Shown here: one piece after another, positions 26,874 through 36,596 of the stretch
How positions within the stretch are numbered: the first letter of the stretch is position 1
Layout: each line of letters opens with the position of its first letter
Source of the DNA: Niameybacter massiliensis
GTDB lineage: Bacteria; Bacillota; Clostridia; Lachnospirales; Cellulosilyticaceae
Direction of reading: 5' to 3'
DNA length: 64,000 nt
Assembly (NCBI RefSeq): GCF_001282685.1
Contig: NZ_LN875035.1
Span: 972,250-1,036,249 of the forward strand
The notes under the pieces: model-generated
What the model was told of the DNA's origin: nothing
What the model saw: the letters and a program-made list of their open reading frames with translations, nothing else
Databases searched by the model: none
Made by a program: the position numbers and the translations under genes

Positions 26874-28277
26874 TTAATCTTCATAATCTTGGTATTGTGC
26901 TTTTAATGCATAAAGTTTTTCTTTCAGTTCTTCTACAACTGTTTGATAAGCTGGGTCATCATAAACATTGCGTAACTCTTCACTATCTGTTCTTAAATCA
27001 AAGAGCTCCCACTGTGGCCACTCTTTATCTTCTACTTCCTTTAAGCATACACCGTTAAAATCTCTTGCTTCTTTTAAATAGCAAATAAGCTTATAATCTA
27101 GCGTACGAATACCATAATGTGGTGATACGCCATGTTCACCTTCATATACCCAATAACGATAGTAGAGTGTATTACCCCAATCTTCTGGCACTTCCCCTTC
27201 TGCAATCGTTCTAAAACTACGCCCTTGCATATCTTCTGGTATTTCAATACCTGCATAGTCTAAGAAAGTCTCTGCAAAGTCTAGATTAGAAACGAGTTCA
27301 TTAATAACCGTTCCTGGCTTAATTGCTCTTGGATAGCTCATTAAAAACGGCATACGTAATGATTCTTCTAACATATAACGTTTGTCGAACCATCCATGGT
27401 CACCTAAGAAGAATCCTTGGTCAGATGTATAAACAACTATAGTATCTTCAATTAAACCCTCTGCTTCAAGGAAATCAAGTAAACGACCAATATTATCATC
27501 TACAGATGCAATACATTTTAAGTAATCTTTCATATAACGTTGATACTTCCAATGTTTAAGTTCGGCATCTGTTAATCCTTCTGGAAATGGTTGTTTAAGA
27601 TCAAATTCAGTAAGTTCTTCTATCTTCATTAGATTAAACTTAACAGCGTCACTACGTCCTTCATATGTATCATTAAAAGTATCTGGAACTGGAATCTCTA
27701 CATCTTCGTACATATCTTTATGTTTTTCATCTGGTACCCAGTGACGATGAGGTGCCTTATGGTGACACATCATAAAGAATGGTTTCTCTTCATCTCTATT
27801 TTTAATCCAGTCTATTGTAAGGTCTGTTACAATATCTGTTGCATAGCCAATGTGTTGTTTAAGCTCTCCCATATCATATAATTTTGGATTGATATAATCC
27901 CCTTGCCCATGGAAAATATTCCAGTAATCAAAACCTGTTGGATCATAGTTGCCCCCATGGCCTAAATGCCATTTTCCAATAATACTTGTTTGATAGCCAT
28001 GAGCTTTTAAGATTTTAGGTAAATTTTGTTGACGCCCATCAAATCCATCTTCCAATGTTTTTACACCATTTAAGTGGCTATGTTTACCGGATAAGATTAC
28101 TGCACGACTTGGGGCGCAAATAGAATTTGTACAAAAACAATTATCAAATCGTGCCCCCATATCAGCTAATCTATCCATTTGTGGCGTTGTATTTACTTTA
28201 CTTCCATAACAACTCATAGCATGAGCTGCATGGTCATCTGTCATAATAAAAAGGATATTTGGTTGTTTATTCTTCAC
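26874..28277 (-). CDS. sulfatase (type I, formylglycine-dependent), cytoplasmic
   Basis: The start codon is GTG, with GGAGGAG upstream. The 467-residue protein has the type I sulfatase motif CAPSR (Cys54 to Arg58), in which the Cys would be converted to formylglycine by an anaerobic sulfatase-maturating enzyme. Metal-binding Asp14/Asp15 are in FIMTDDHA, and a late DQGFFLGDHGWFDKR motif is present. No signal peptide is seen, so it should act on imported sulfated sugars, unlike secreted gut sulfatases. It is divergent from an AraC-type regulator 126 bases away, which probably controls it. No maturase gene is in the window. Confidence 0.85.
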   Translation of the reverse strand: MKNKQPNILFIMTDDHAAHAMSCYGSKVNTTPQMDRLADMGARFDNCFCTNSICAPSRAVILSGKHSHLNGVKTLEDGFDGRQQNLPKILKAHGYQTSIIGKWHLGHGGNYDPTGFDYWNIFHGQGDYINPKLYDMGELKQHIGYATDIVTDLTIDWIKNRDEEKPFFMMCHHKAPHRHWVPDEKHKDMYEDVEIPVPDTFNDTYEGRSDAVKFNLMKIEELTEFDLKQPFPEGLTDAELKHWKYQRYMKDYLKCIASVDDNIGRLLDFLEAEGLIEDTIVVYTSDQGFFLGDHGWFDKRYMLEESLRMPFLMSYPRAIKPGTVINELVSNLDFAETFLDYAGIEIPEDMQGRSFRTIAEGEVPEDWGNTLYYRYWVYEGEHGVSPHYGIRTLDYKLICYLKEARDFNGVCLKEVEDKEWPQWELFDLRTDSEELRNVYDDPAYQTVVEELKEKLYALKAQYQDYED

Positions 28278-28403
28278 GTTACTTCTCTCCTCCTATTGAA
28301 TTTACATAGGATTACTATAACAAACTCTTAACTTTGTTTCTTTCTATTTTATACTGTGTTACAATATCATAAATAAATTACTTCAATTCGAGGAGCTGCA
28401 CTT

Positions 28404-29270
28404 ATGACTACTAGTACTTCATCTAAACGTACTGTTATTGATTATACAACTATAGATCCTTTCTTTAACTTTCAATTAGGTAAAGTATGCCACAATATGG
28501 CCAATACACCACTCGAAGAACATACCCACCCTAATGGGATTGAAATTACTTATTTCGTTCGTGGAGAACAAGTTTATACTATTGACCAAACAAGTTATAC
28601 CATTAAAAGTGATGAAATGTTTATTACTTTTCCAAATGAACTGCATAGTTCAGGACAACACCCAAAAGATAAATCACTCTTTTATTATCTTATTATTGAT
28701 AAAGATCTAATAAGTAAGTTACTCTTTGACCCATTAGAAAGCAAACACTTACTTGATAGCTTACTACAAATAGAAAATCGTGTTTTTAAAGTAAGTACTA
28801 CACTTGCTAGCTTATTTGAAGAGCTGCTATCTTATAGTACAAGTTCATCTCCTTATATTAAAACACGTATTCATGCCCTTTTGAACCATATTCTCTTGAC
28901 TATTGCCGAAACCAATCAAGCTCATATTTCCTATGAGGATACCTCTATGCCTGAGGTCCTTTCTTATATTGAGCAACATTTAGATGAAAACATTACATTA
29001 GAGCATCTTGCTCAAATTGCTAATCTCTCTGAAGGGCGTTTCAAAACTAAATTTAGGCAAGATATTGGCATGCCTCCACGAGAATATATTTTACGCGAAA
29101 AAATAAAGCGGGCTAAAGAACTTCTAGAAGATGATGTATTAAGTATCACAGATATTAGCTATATGCTCAGCTTCTCTTCTAGTCAATACTTCTCTACTGT
29201 TTTTAAACGTTTTACATCTATCTCGCCTTTAGAATATCGACTTAATTTACAAAACGCTCCTAATCTATAG
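28404..29270 (+). CDS. AraC family transcriptional regulator
   Basis: The 288-residue protein has an N-terminal cupin-type sensor (about 30-95; HTHPNGIEITYFVRGEQVYT and TFPNELHS) and a C-terminal double helix-turn-helix of the AraC type (about 190-285). The latter includes LEHLAQIANLSEGRFKTKFR and SITDISYMLSFSSSQYFS. GAGG lies 10 bases before the ATG. It is transcribed divergently from the sulfatase gene, so it is probably its activator in response to a sugar. The terminator overlaps its last codons. Confidence 0.88.
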   Translation: MTTSTSSKRTVIDYTTIDPFFNFQLGKVCHNMANTPLEEHTHPNGIEITYFVRGEQVYTIDQTSYTIKSDEMFITFPNELHSSGQHPKDKSLFYYLIIDKDLISKLLFDPLESKHLLDSLLQIENRVFKVSTTLASLFEELLSYSTSSSPYIKTRIHALLNHILLTIAETNQAHISYEDTSMPEVLSYIEQHLDENITLEHLAQIANLSEGRFKTKFRQDIGMPPREYILREKIKRAKELLEDDVLSITDISYMLSFSSSQYFSTVFKRFTSISPLEYRLNLQNAPNL

Positions 29271-29279
29271 GAGCGTTTT
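29251..29279. terminator. bidirectional terminator between AraC and GNAT genes
   Basis: AAAACGCTCCT (29251-29261) and AGGAGCGTTTT (29269-29279) form an 11-bp stem with a 7-base loop. The araC-type stop lies within it, and the convergent GNAT gene stops 3 bases away. Confidence 0.8.
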
Positions 29280-29281
29280 AC

Positions 29282-29713
29282 TTATATTCTTTTAATAAAA
29301 GAACAACCTTTTACCTCATATCCTCTATCCTTATAAAACTGGCAAGTATCTTTTAATCCCTCATCTTCTACAACAATTCTATGTATGTTTCTCTTCCTCG
29401 CATAAGCTTCTACATCTTCTAGCAACTTATTACCCACTTCACTATTTTGATAACTTGATTTTACTGCAAGTGCATTGATTTTTATATATTCTTCATCAAA
29501 CTCATATGACATTCCTTTATGGATACCTATAAATCCTATAACTTCTCTTTGATCTAGAGCTACCAATGTATGATAGTCTGGATGAACTTGAAAACGTCGG
29601 AGCCTCATAATAAGTTGTTGTGCATTTGATTCTTTATACCCAAACTCTCCTATCATCAAACTTGTTAACGTTACTGCATCTTTTACTTCATAAGGCCTAA
29701 TGATTACATCCAT
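29282..29713 (-). CDS. GNAT family N-acetyltransferase
   Basis: The 143-residue protein has the GNAT fold. The N-terminal strand is IIRPYEVKDAVTLTSLM, the central strand is EVIGFIGIH (about 60), and the acetyl-CoA loop is in VKSSYQNSEVGNKLLEDVE (about 88-106), followed by the characteristic late FYKDRGYEVKG. It would transfer acetyl groups to an unknown amine. AAGGAGG precedes the ATG. Confidence 0.8.
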   Translation of the reverse strand: MDVIIRPYEVKDAVTLTSLMIGEFGYKESNAQQLIMRLRRFQVHPDYHTLVALDQREVIGFIGIHKGMSYEFDEEYIKINALAVKSSYQNSEVGNKLLEDVEAYARKRNIHRIVVEDEGLKDTCQFYKDRGYEVKGCSFIKRI

Positions 29714-29736
29714 CTTTCTTCCTCCTTGTAGTATGA

Positions 29737-29777
29737 AAAGAACCTTCTCTTATACCTATTATAAGAGAAGGTTCTTT
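29737..29777 (-). terminator. terminator of the cystine module
   Basis: A 17-bp perfect stem (29737-29753 with 29761-29777) has a 7-base loop and is flanked by A/T runs. It lies 31 bases after the stop of the disulfide reductase gene. Confidence 0.85.
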
Positions 29778-29808
29778 AATTATCTATATATTTTAAAAAT
29801 CGACAAAT

Positions 29809-31149
29809 TTATTTTGCGGTATTTGAAGCAATAAGTGCCACATCCCACACACCACTAAATGGTGGTGAATAGCATAAATCCATAAATCCAAATTCATCTA
29901 CAGTAAGACCTGAGTAGATCGCAATCGCATAATAGTTTGCACGTGGTACAACTACACCACTTCCAACTGTTTGAGCACCTAATATTTTTCTAGTCTCTGC
30001 ATCGTATACTAACTTAATGCTTACTTTTTCTGTACCATAGTAAGAAGCATAGCTATTACCAGTAATAAAGTTTGTTTTATAATTAAGGCCAAGTCTTTTT
30101 GCTTCTACTTCTGAAATACCTACTTTTGCTGCATCTATATCAAATAATTTGATAGCTGAACTGCCAATAAGTTTAAATGGCTTTCTCTCTTTTCCACCTA
30201 ATAAATCTGCTATAATACGCCCCTGTTTATTTGCATTAGTTCCCAGTGGTGCATAAAGAAAGGCTCCTGTAATAGCTGATTTCATGATACTACAGTCTCC
30301 TGCAGCATAGATATCTGCTACACTTGTCTCCATATCCTCATTTACAACAATTGCACCATTTGCTGCCTTTTCTACACATTCTATAAACGCAGTATGTGGT
30401 CTAATACCAGCACAATTAATAATCATATCCGCAGTTAATGTTAAGTGATCTGTACCATTTGTTACTACTACGCTTTCAATCACGTCATCTTTTGCACTTA
30501 AAGATTCTGCTTTATACCCTGTAAGTACTTGAACTTGATTACGTTCTAATTCTTCTGTTAGGGCTACTGTAATTTCTTCATCCATTGTACTTAAAACACG
30601 ATCAGCAAGTTCTACTAGCACCACGTTCTTATTGTACTTTCTACATGCTTCAACAAGTTCAAGTCCAATAAATCCTGCTCCAACTACTACTATATCTTTA
30701 ACATCTTCTTTTTGAAGTTGCTCTTTAACATGGGTGCCATCTGCCACATTACGAATCTCATAAAGATTAGAATATGGCTTATCAAATGGTACAAAGCGAT
30801 TAACACCTGCTCCACTACCGATTACTAACTTATCATAAGAGTCTGTAAAAGTTTCACCTGTTGTTAAATCCTTTACAGTAACAACTTTTGCTTTTTCATC
30901 TACTGATAAGACTTCGTGATTAATCTTAACTGGAATACCACTTGCAACAAATTGTTCTGCTGTTCTAGCAATAAGATCTTCACCTTTTTTAATTTTATCT
31001 GAAATGTAAAAAGGAATACCACAAGCACCAAAAGATACTTCCTCTCCTTTTTCATAGACCACTAAATCCACTTGGTCGCCTAAGTTTCTTTTTAATTTAG
31101 TAGCTGTACTCATACCTGCAGCTACACCACCAATAATGATTACTTTCAT
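29809..31149 (-). CDS. FAD-dependent pyridine nucleotide-disulfide oxidoreductase (CoA-disulfide reductase-like)
   Basis: The start is the ATG at 31147-31149, after GAGGTG. The 446-residue flavoprotein has an N-terminal FAD motif IIGGVAAGMSTATKL (5-19), the single redox Cys43 in GACGIPFYIS, and an NAD site VVGAGFIGLELVE (about 150-162). The FAD-closing motif YAAGDCS is at about 270. A single active-site Cys of this kind is found in CoA-disulfide reductase, NADH oxidase and NADH peroxidase. The cystine transporter and cysteine desulfidase genes upstream suggest a disulfide or CoA-disulfide role. Confidence 0.8.
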   Translation of the reverse strand: MKVIIIGGVAAGMSTATKLKRNLGDQVDLVVYEKGEEVSFGACGIPFYISDKIKKGEDLIARTAEQFVASGIPVKINHEVLSVDEKAKVVTVKDLTTGETFTDSYDKLVIGSGAGVNRFVPFDKPYSNLYEIRNVADGTHVKEQLQKEDVKDIVVVGAGFIGLELVEACRKYNKNVVLVELADRVLSTMDEEITVALTEELERNQVQVLTGYKAESLSAKDDVIESVVVTNGTDHLTLTADMIINCAGIRPHTAFIECVEKAANGAIVVNEDMETSVADIYAAGDCSIMKSAITGAFLYAPLGTNANKQGRIIADLLGGKERKPFKLIGSSAIKLFDIDAAKVGISEVEAKRLGLNYKTNFITGNSYASYYGTEKVSIKLVYDAETRKILGAQTVGSGVVVPRANYYAIAIYSGLTVDEFGFMDLCYSPPFSGVWDVALIASNTAK

Positions 31150-31185
31150 TTCTAGCACCTCATTTCTAGCCAATATAATCTATTA

Positions 31186-32598
31186 TTACTCTTCCATCAT
31201 GCCTGACTTTGTCACGCCTGCTTTCATATCTTTAAAATGTTCCATATTCATTTGTCCAAGTGTACGATCTACAACAATCGCATTCACCATAGAACCTGTT
31301 ACATTTAATAATGTTCTACCCATATCTACAATTGGGTCAATAGCAAGAACAGGGCTTACTACTGGGAATGATGATGCAAGTCCTACACCTGAAAGTGCAA
31401 CTGAAGCAGCCATTGTAGCTGTCCCCGGAATACCTGCAATTCCAAGAGATCCTAATGCCACTACTATAATAGACATTGCAATAAATGTTACATCAATTGG
31501 CATACCATTTACATTTGCTACGAAAATAAGTAGTAATGCTGGGAATACCCCTGCACATCCTTGCATACCTGCTGTAGTACCAAATCCAGCTACAAAACTT
31601 GCTGTTCCATCATTAACACCTAACTTCTCTGTTAATGTTTCTATTGTAAGTGGTAAACAACCTACACTTGATCTAGAAGTAAATGCTAAAATCATAACAG
31701 GGAGTGCTTTTTTAATATAAATAATTGGATTGACACCAAAAATTGCAAGAGCAATAAGCTGAATTACAAACATAATTGCTACCGCCACATATAAAGCAAC
31801 AATGAAAATACCTACTTCTAAAATACTTGTAAGACCTCTTTGTGCAATAGTATTAGCAAGTAATGCAATAACTGCATAAGGCATATATTTAATAATTGTC
31901 ATTGCAACACTCATAATAATTTTATGAAGTGCATTGGTTAAATCAAAGAATGGTTTAACCGTATCATAGTACTTCTTAGACATTCTTTTTGCACCCATTC
32001 CAAAGAATACTGAGAAAATTACAAGTGCAATAATATTAACATCTACCATCGCCTTTACAGGGTTTGCTGGAAGTAAGCCTCTTAATGTATCTACTACATT
32101 ATTGACCTCTTTAATCTCAGCACTTCCTCCGGCAATAGCCATACCACTACCTACATTGAATAACATACCTACCCCAAGTCCTACTATTACTGCAATAACA
32201 ACCATTGTCATTGTTACAATAATAGAGTTCTTAGTCAATTGACCAATATTGGCACCTTCTTTCATATTAATAATAACATGAACGATAGATACCATTACTA
32301 ATGGAATAACTAACATACGAATTAAATCAATAAAACCATTACCAATTAGGCTATACCACTTCGTTGTTTCAGCTACAAAGGTAATGTCCATAGGATTATC
32401 TGAAAATCCTGAAATAGCTTGGATAACAAGACCTAGAACTAATCCAAGGACCGTACCAACGATCATCCTCTTTGAGAAATTTACTTTTTTCTTTTGTAGC
32501 CTATTCATTACTACAAATAGTACCACAAGCAAACCAATACAAAGAAGTGTTTTGAAATCACTTAGCATCAAAAATTCTTTAAAAAATACACTATTCAT
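31186..32598 (-). CDS. tcyP: sodium:dicarboxylate/cystine symporter (TcyP-like)
   Basis: The 470-residue membrane protein belongs to the DAACS family. About eight TM segments are visible, with re-entrant loop motifs in VMILAFTSRSSVGCLPLTIE (about 300-320; the serine-rich loop) and GIAGIPGTATMAASVA (about 395-411). The N-terminal LQKKKVNFSKRMIVG stretch is typical of the TcyP/YhcL cystine branch. Its neighbours, a cysteine desulfidase and a disulfide reductase, support cystine as the substrate. AAAGGAG precedes the ATG. Confidence 0.75.
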   Translation of the reverse strand: MNSVFFKEFLMLSDFKTLLCIGLLVVLFVVMNRLQKKKVNFSKRMIVGTVLGLVLGLVIQAISGFSDNPMDITFVAETTKWYSLIGNGFIDLIRMLVIPLVMVSIVHVIINMKEGANIGQLTKNSIIVTMTMVVIAVIVGLGVGMLFNVGSGMAIAGGSAEIKEVNNVVDTLRGLLPANPVKAMVDVNIIALVIFSVFFGMGAKRMSKKYYDTVKPFFDLTNALHKIIMSVAMTIIKYMPYAVIALLANTIAQRGLTSILEVGIFIVALYVAVAIMFVIQLIALAIFGVNPIIYIKKALPVMILAFTSRSSVGCLPLTIETLTEKLGVNDGTASFVAGFGTTAGMQGCAGVFPALLLIFVANVNGMPIDVTFIAMSIIVVALGSLGIAGIPGTATMAASVALSGVGLASSFPVVSPVLAIDPIVDMGRTLLNVTGSMVNAIVVDRTLGQMNMEHFKDMKAGVTKSGMMEE

Positions 32599-32667
32599 GT
32601 TGTCTCTCCTTTAATGTCTTTATATTTTAAGTTAATTCTAAGTATATTATTAATATTTTACTCAGAA

Positions 32668-33936
32668 TCAGCTCTCTAGCATAATATCTAGTATAACTTC
32701 ATCTGTTTTTTGCATACCTTCACGAGCAAGGGTACCTACTGCAGCAATTGTTTTTTCAACATCATCTTTGACAAGACCTGTCCCTACCTCAAATACATTC
32801 CCCTCTAATGCCATTAAATGACCTAAAATCGCAGCATCTAAGCTTGTTGCAATCTTAGCTGCACATGAAGGTTTTGCTCCATCACATACCATACCTGATG
32901 CAATAGATAAAGCATTTGTCACTGTATCACTAATAACCTTTACATCTGCGCCTCTTTCTAAATAACTCATACCGCATGCAGCACCACATGCAGCACTTAC
33001 TGCACCGCAATATGCTGAAAGTCTACCAATACCAGTCTTTTGATGAATACTCATAAGCAGTCCCATAGCAAGGGCACGATAACGTTCTTCCTCTGATGCA
33101 TTTTTATATTTTGCATACTCAATGATAGGCAATGAACAAGTCATCCCTTGATTTCCACTTCCTACAACAGTTACTACAGGATATGGGCAACCTCCCATTC
33201 TTGCATCTGATCCAGCTGATCCCATTGCTTTTAATTTTAGATAAATATTTTCTTCTCCATAGTACTTAGCAATTGTTCTTGCTACTTCATTTCCATACTG
33301 TTTTTCTAATCCTGTCTTTGCAATTTCTGTATTATGGGCAAGTACCTGTTCAAACAAACATTTAAGTTCATTTACATCAATCTCTTTAACAAATTTGCAA
33401 ATTCCTTCAACACTCATCATTGAACGGTCAACACTATAGCCTTTTAGTGTATCATCTTGTAAATTTTCTTCATAGATGACTTCATTGTTTTTAGTAATCT
33501 TACTAATATTATTATGTGTACGTTTAAGCTCTACTATAATGTGTTCTTTACCTTTTATGCACTCAACTATAATATGAAGTTTTTCAGATGTCTCTAATTT
33601 CTCTAATGTAATAATATTTTTTTCTAGAAGTGCTTTTGCCTCTTCTAATTGTTCCTTTGTTACTTCTTGAAGTATCTCAAGCTCTTTGTCGCTTCCCTTA
33701 ACAACAAGTCCTAAAGCTACACATGCAAGAATACCTTTTAGACCATCACCATTAGGAATCTCTACACTTTTAGCATTCTTTATAAAATTACCACTACATT
33801 TAATAATAACTTTTTCAGGATATGCTCCTAATACTTCACTTGCTTTTGCAGCAGCATATACCACAGCAATAGGTTCTGTACATCCAATAGCTACAACTAG
33901 CTCTTCTTTTAAAATTTCTAAGTACTCTCTCTTCAT
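32668..33936 (-). CDS. cyuA: L-cysteine desulfidase (CyuA/UPF0597 family)
   Basis: The start is the ATG at 33934-33936, after GAGGAGA; the frame is open for 18 more codons. The 422-residue protein matches the UPF0597/CyuA family. The N-terminal AIGCTEPIAVVYAAAKA motif is present, the central MGGCPYPVVTVVGSGNQGMT lies at about 250, and Cys-rich segments AYCGAVSAACGAACG (about 300) and VCDGAKPSCAAKIA (about 350) are likely [4Fe-4S] ligands. It degrades cysteine to pyruvate, ammonia and sulfide. It is the first gene of the unit with tcyP and the disulfide reductase. Confidence 0.85.
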   Translation of the reverse strand: MKREYLEILKEELVVAIGCTEPIAVVYAAAKASEVLGAYPEKVIIKCSGNFIKNAKSVEIPNGDGLKGILACVALGLVVKGSDKELEILQEVTKEQLEEAKALLEKNIITLEKLETSEKLHIIVECIKGKEHIIVELKRTHNNISKITKNNEVIYEENLQDDTLKGYSVDRSMMSVEGICKFVKEIDVNELKCLFEQVLAHNTEIAKTGLEKQYGNEVARTIAKYYGEENIYLKLKAMGSAGSDARMGGCPYPVVTVVGSGNQGMTCSLPIIEYAKYKNASEEERYRALAMGLLMSIHQKTGIGRLSAYCGAVSAACGAACGMSYLERGADVKVISDTVTNALSIASGMVCDGAKPSCAAKIATSLDAAILGHLMALEGNVFEVGTGLVKDDVEKTIAAVGTLAREGMQKTDEVILDIMLES

Positions 33937-34148
33937 ATTCTTTCTCCTCGTGCCCTTTTCTAGTTTTAAATTTATAAGCATTGACAGCAATTTAAAAGTG
34001 ATTATTAACCTTAATTGATTTTTATTATTACTTATAAATTGTATACTTTAAATACACATTATGTCAATACGTTTTCTATGTATAGTATAGTCATGCTCCA
34101 TAACTCATTTTTAATACTTTTATTTTATCTTACCATATGACAAAGTAC

Positions 34149-34192
34149 AAAAAAACAGTCTATTTTTCTAGATTAAAAGAGAAATAGACTGT
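34149..34192 (-). terminator. ABC-F gene terminator
   Basis: ACAGTCTATTT (34155-34165) pairs with AAATAGACTGT (34182-34192), and an A run on the left gives the T tail on the minus strand. It lies 9 bases after the stop. Confidence 0.75.
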
Positions 34193-34200
34193 CTAAAAAA

Positions 34201-35793
34201 TTATTTATTTTTTTGCTCTAGATATTCATCGTATGTCATCATACGATCAATTACACCATCTTCTTTAATTTCAATAATACGATTTGAAATTGTTTGAATG
34301 AATTGGTGGTCATGTGATGTAAAGAGAATGTTTCCTTTAAAGTTGATTAGACCATTGTTAAGAGCTGTAATAGACTCAAGGTCTAAGTGGTTAGTTGGTT
34401 GATCAAGAAGAAGAACGTTAGAACCTGCTAACATCATACGTGAAAGCATACAACGTACTTTTTCTCCCCCTGATAATACTTTTGCTGATTTAAGAGCATC
34501 TTCACCAGCAAAGAGCATACGACCTAAGAAACCACGAAGGTAACTTTCTGTTTTTTCATTTTCAGAGTATTGACGTAACCAGTTAATAAGATCTAAATCA
34601 CAATCATTGAAGTATTCACTATTGTCTTTAGGGAAGTAAGATGTAGATGTTGTAACACCCCATTTAACAGTTCCTGAATCTGGTTCCATTTCCCCAGCAA
34701 GGATTTTGAAAAGTGTTGTTACAGCAATTTCATTTTCCCCTAAAATAGCAATTTTATCTTCTTTATTTACACGGAATGTAACATTTTCTAATACTTTTTC
34801 ACCATCAATTGTTTTTGATAAGTTTTCTACGTAAAGAATTTCGTTACCAACTTCACGATCTTGGTTAAATGCTACGAATGGATAACGTCTTGAAGATGCT
34901 GGCATCTCATCAATTGAAATCTTATCAAGCATTTTTCTACGTGATGTTGCTTGTTTAGATTTAGATTTATTAGCAGAGAAACGAGTGATGAAGTTTTGAA
35001 GTTCTTTAATCTTATCTTCGTTTTTCTTATTTTGAGCTTTCATAAGGGCTTGAACCATTTGACTTGATTCATACCAGAAGTCATAGTTACCTACGTACAT
35101 TTTAATTTTACCATAGTCAATATCTACTGTATGTGTACATACTGTATTTAAGAAGTGACGGTCATGAGATACTACAATAACTGTACCTGGGAAGTCTAAA
35201 AGGAAGTCTTCTAACCAGTTTACAGAGTCGATATCTAAATGGTTAGTAGGCTCATCGAGTAAAAGAATTCCTGGCTCACCAAATAATGCTTGAGCAAGTA
35301 ATACTTTAACTTTATCTCCACCTTGAAGATCTTTCATAAGGCTGTAATGAAGGTCAATGCCAACACCTAACCCTTGAAGAAGTTGTGATGCTTCTGATTC
35401 AGCTTCCCAACCATTCATTTCTGCAAATTCACCTTCTAATTCAGATGCTTTAACACCATCTTCATCTGTAAAGTCTTCTTTTGCATAAAGTGCATCTTTT
35501 TCTTGCATGATTTCATAGAGTCTTGCGTTCCCTCTAATAACTGTCTCAAGTACAGGACATTCATCATATTGGTAATGATCTTGTTTTAATACAGACATTC
35601 TTATATTAGAAGGAATACTAATTTCACCTGTTGAACTATCAATCTCACCTGATAGAATCTTTAAGAATGTAGATTTACCAGCACCGTTAGCACCGATTAC
35701 TCCATAACAGTTACCTGGAGTGAATTTTAAGTTTACATCTTTGAAAAGCTTGGTACCACCGTACTGTAAGCTTACATCTGTTACTGTAATCAT
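34201..35793 (-). CDS. ABC-F family ATPase (YbiT/YkpA-like) with degenerate second site
   Basis: The 530-residue protein has two ABC domains and no membrane segments, with an interdomain linker at about 245-300 (KNEDKIKELQNFITRFSANK), as in ribosome-associated ABC-F proteins. NBD1 is normal: GANGAGKST (about 34-42) and LLLDEPTNHLD (about 183). NBD2 is not. The Walker A position reads GENEIAVTTL and lacks the lysine, and Walker B reads LLLDQPTNHLD with Gln in place of the catalytic Glu. Its signature VLSGGEKVR is intact. It probably acts in translation quality control. An antibiotic-resistance role is not indicated. Confidence 0.85.
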   Translation of the reverse strand: MITVTDVSLQYGGTKLFKDVNLKFTPGNCYGVIGANGAGKSTFLKILSGEIDSSTGEISIPSNIRMSVLKQDHYQYDECPVLETVIRGNARLYEIMQEKDALYAKEDFTDEDGVKASELEGEFAEMNGWEAESEASQLLQGLGVGIDLHYSLMKDLQGGDKVKVLLAQALFGEPGILLLDEPTNHLDIDSVNWLEDFLLDFPGTVIVVSHDRHFLNTVCTHTVDIDYGKIKMYVGNYDFWYESSQMVQALMKAQNKKNEDKIKELQNFITRFSANKSKSKQATSRRKMLDKISIDEMPASSRRYPFVAFNQDREVGNEILYVENLSKTIDGEKVLENVTFRVNKEDKIAILGENEIAVTTLFKILAGEMEPDSGTVKWGVTTSTSYFPKDNSEYFNDCDLDLINWLRQYSENEKTESYLRGFLGRMLFAGEDALKSAKVLSGGEKVRCMLSRMMLAGSNVLLLDQPTNHLDLESITALNNGLINFKGNILFTSHDHQFIQTISNRIIEIKEDGVIDRMMTYDEYLEQKNK

Positions 35794-35867
35794 TGTATTC
35801 TCCTTTTTTCGTTTATTATCGCAATGCTCATTATAGCATATTCTCTAGCAAATAGTAAACTTTCTTA

Positions 35868-36596
35868 TCATTTACTCATTACGAATATACAATGATAGCT
35901 TGCATCAGCGTCAAAAGGTACACCTTCAAAATCACCATAACATTCTATATTCTTATATCCTACTTCAACTAACATTGCCTCTAATTCATCTTTTAAAAGG
36001 GGTATGAGCATGGTTGTATGCTCTTCTACCTTATCTTTTAGATGGAATTTGGTATCAAAAGCTACTTGTGTTTGATCTTCATTCATGCGATAGCTTCTAA
36101 AAAATTGCATTCCTATTTCTTCATTTGTAATAGGAGGAAGTTCTGTTACATTATGACGCATGACGCGATCATAGTTTACGATCTGTACGACAAATTTCCC
36201 ATCTGCTTTAAGAATGGTATTTAGATCTTTTAAAAAGCCTTTAATCTTTTCTTTTGTTTCTAAATGCACAATAGAATTGCCGATGCAGTATGCTCCGTCA
36301 AAATGCCCTTCTATACAATCTTTAATATTTTCCATACTACAATGAATTAATGCAAGTTCTGCCTCTTCTATATCTGCTTTTGCTTTTGCACTCTCGATCA
36401 TACCAGCGTCTGCATCTAATGCTGTCATTAGGTACCCTAACTTGGCTAAAGCTAAAGCATAGCTTCCTGTACCACAAGCTATATCTAGTAGCTGTTTAGG
36501 TGCTTGTCCTAAAGTTTTTTGTAAAAATGTAATTTGTGTGCCATAAGCGGGAAAAATATAATCATAACATGATGCGATTGAACTATAAAATGACAT
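35868..36596 (-). CDS. class I SAM-dependent methyltransferase
   Basis: The 242-residue protein has motif I LLDIACGTGSYALALA (about 36-51), an acidic residue in TALDADAGMI (about 57-66) and motif IV near DGAYCIGNSIVH (about 100-111), as in small-molecule methyltransferases of the Methyltransf_25 type. GAGGAGAG precedes the ATG. The substrate is unknown. It stands 74 bases upstream of the ABC-F gene on the same strand. Confidence 0.8.
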   Translation of the reverse strand: MSFYSSIASCYDYIFPAYGTQITFLQKTLGQAPKQLLDIACGTGSYALALAKLGYLMTALDADAGMIESAKAKADIEEAELALIHCSMENIKDCIEGHFDGAYCIGNSIVHLETKEKIKGFLKDLNTILKADGKFVVQIVNYDRVMRHNVTELPPITNEEIGMQFFRSYRMNEDQTQVAFDTKFHLKDKVEEHTTMLIPLLKDELEAMLVEVGYKNIECYGDFEGVPFDADASYHCIFVMSK

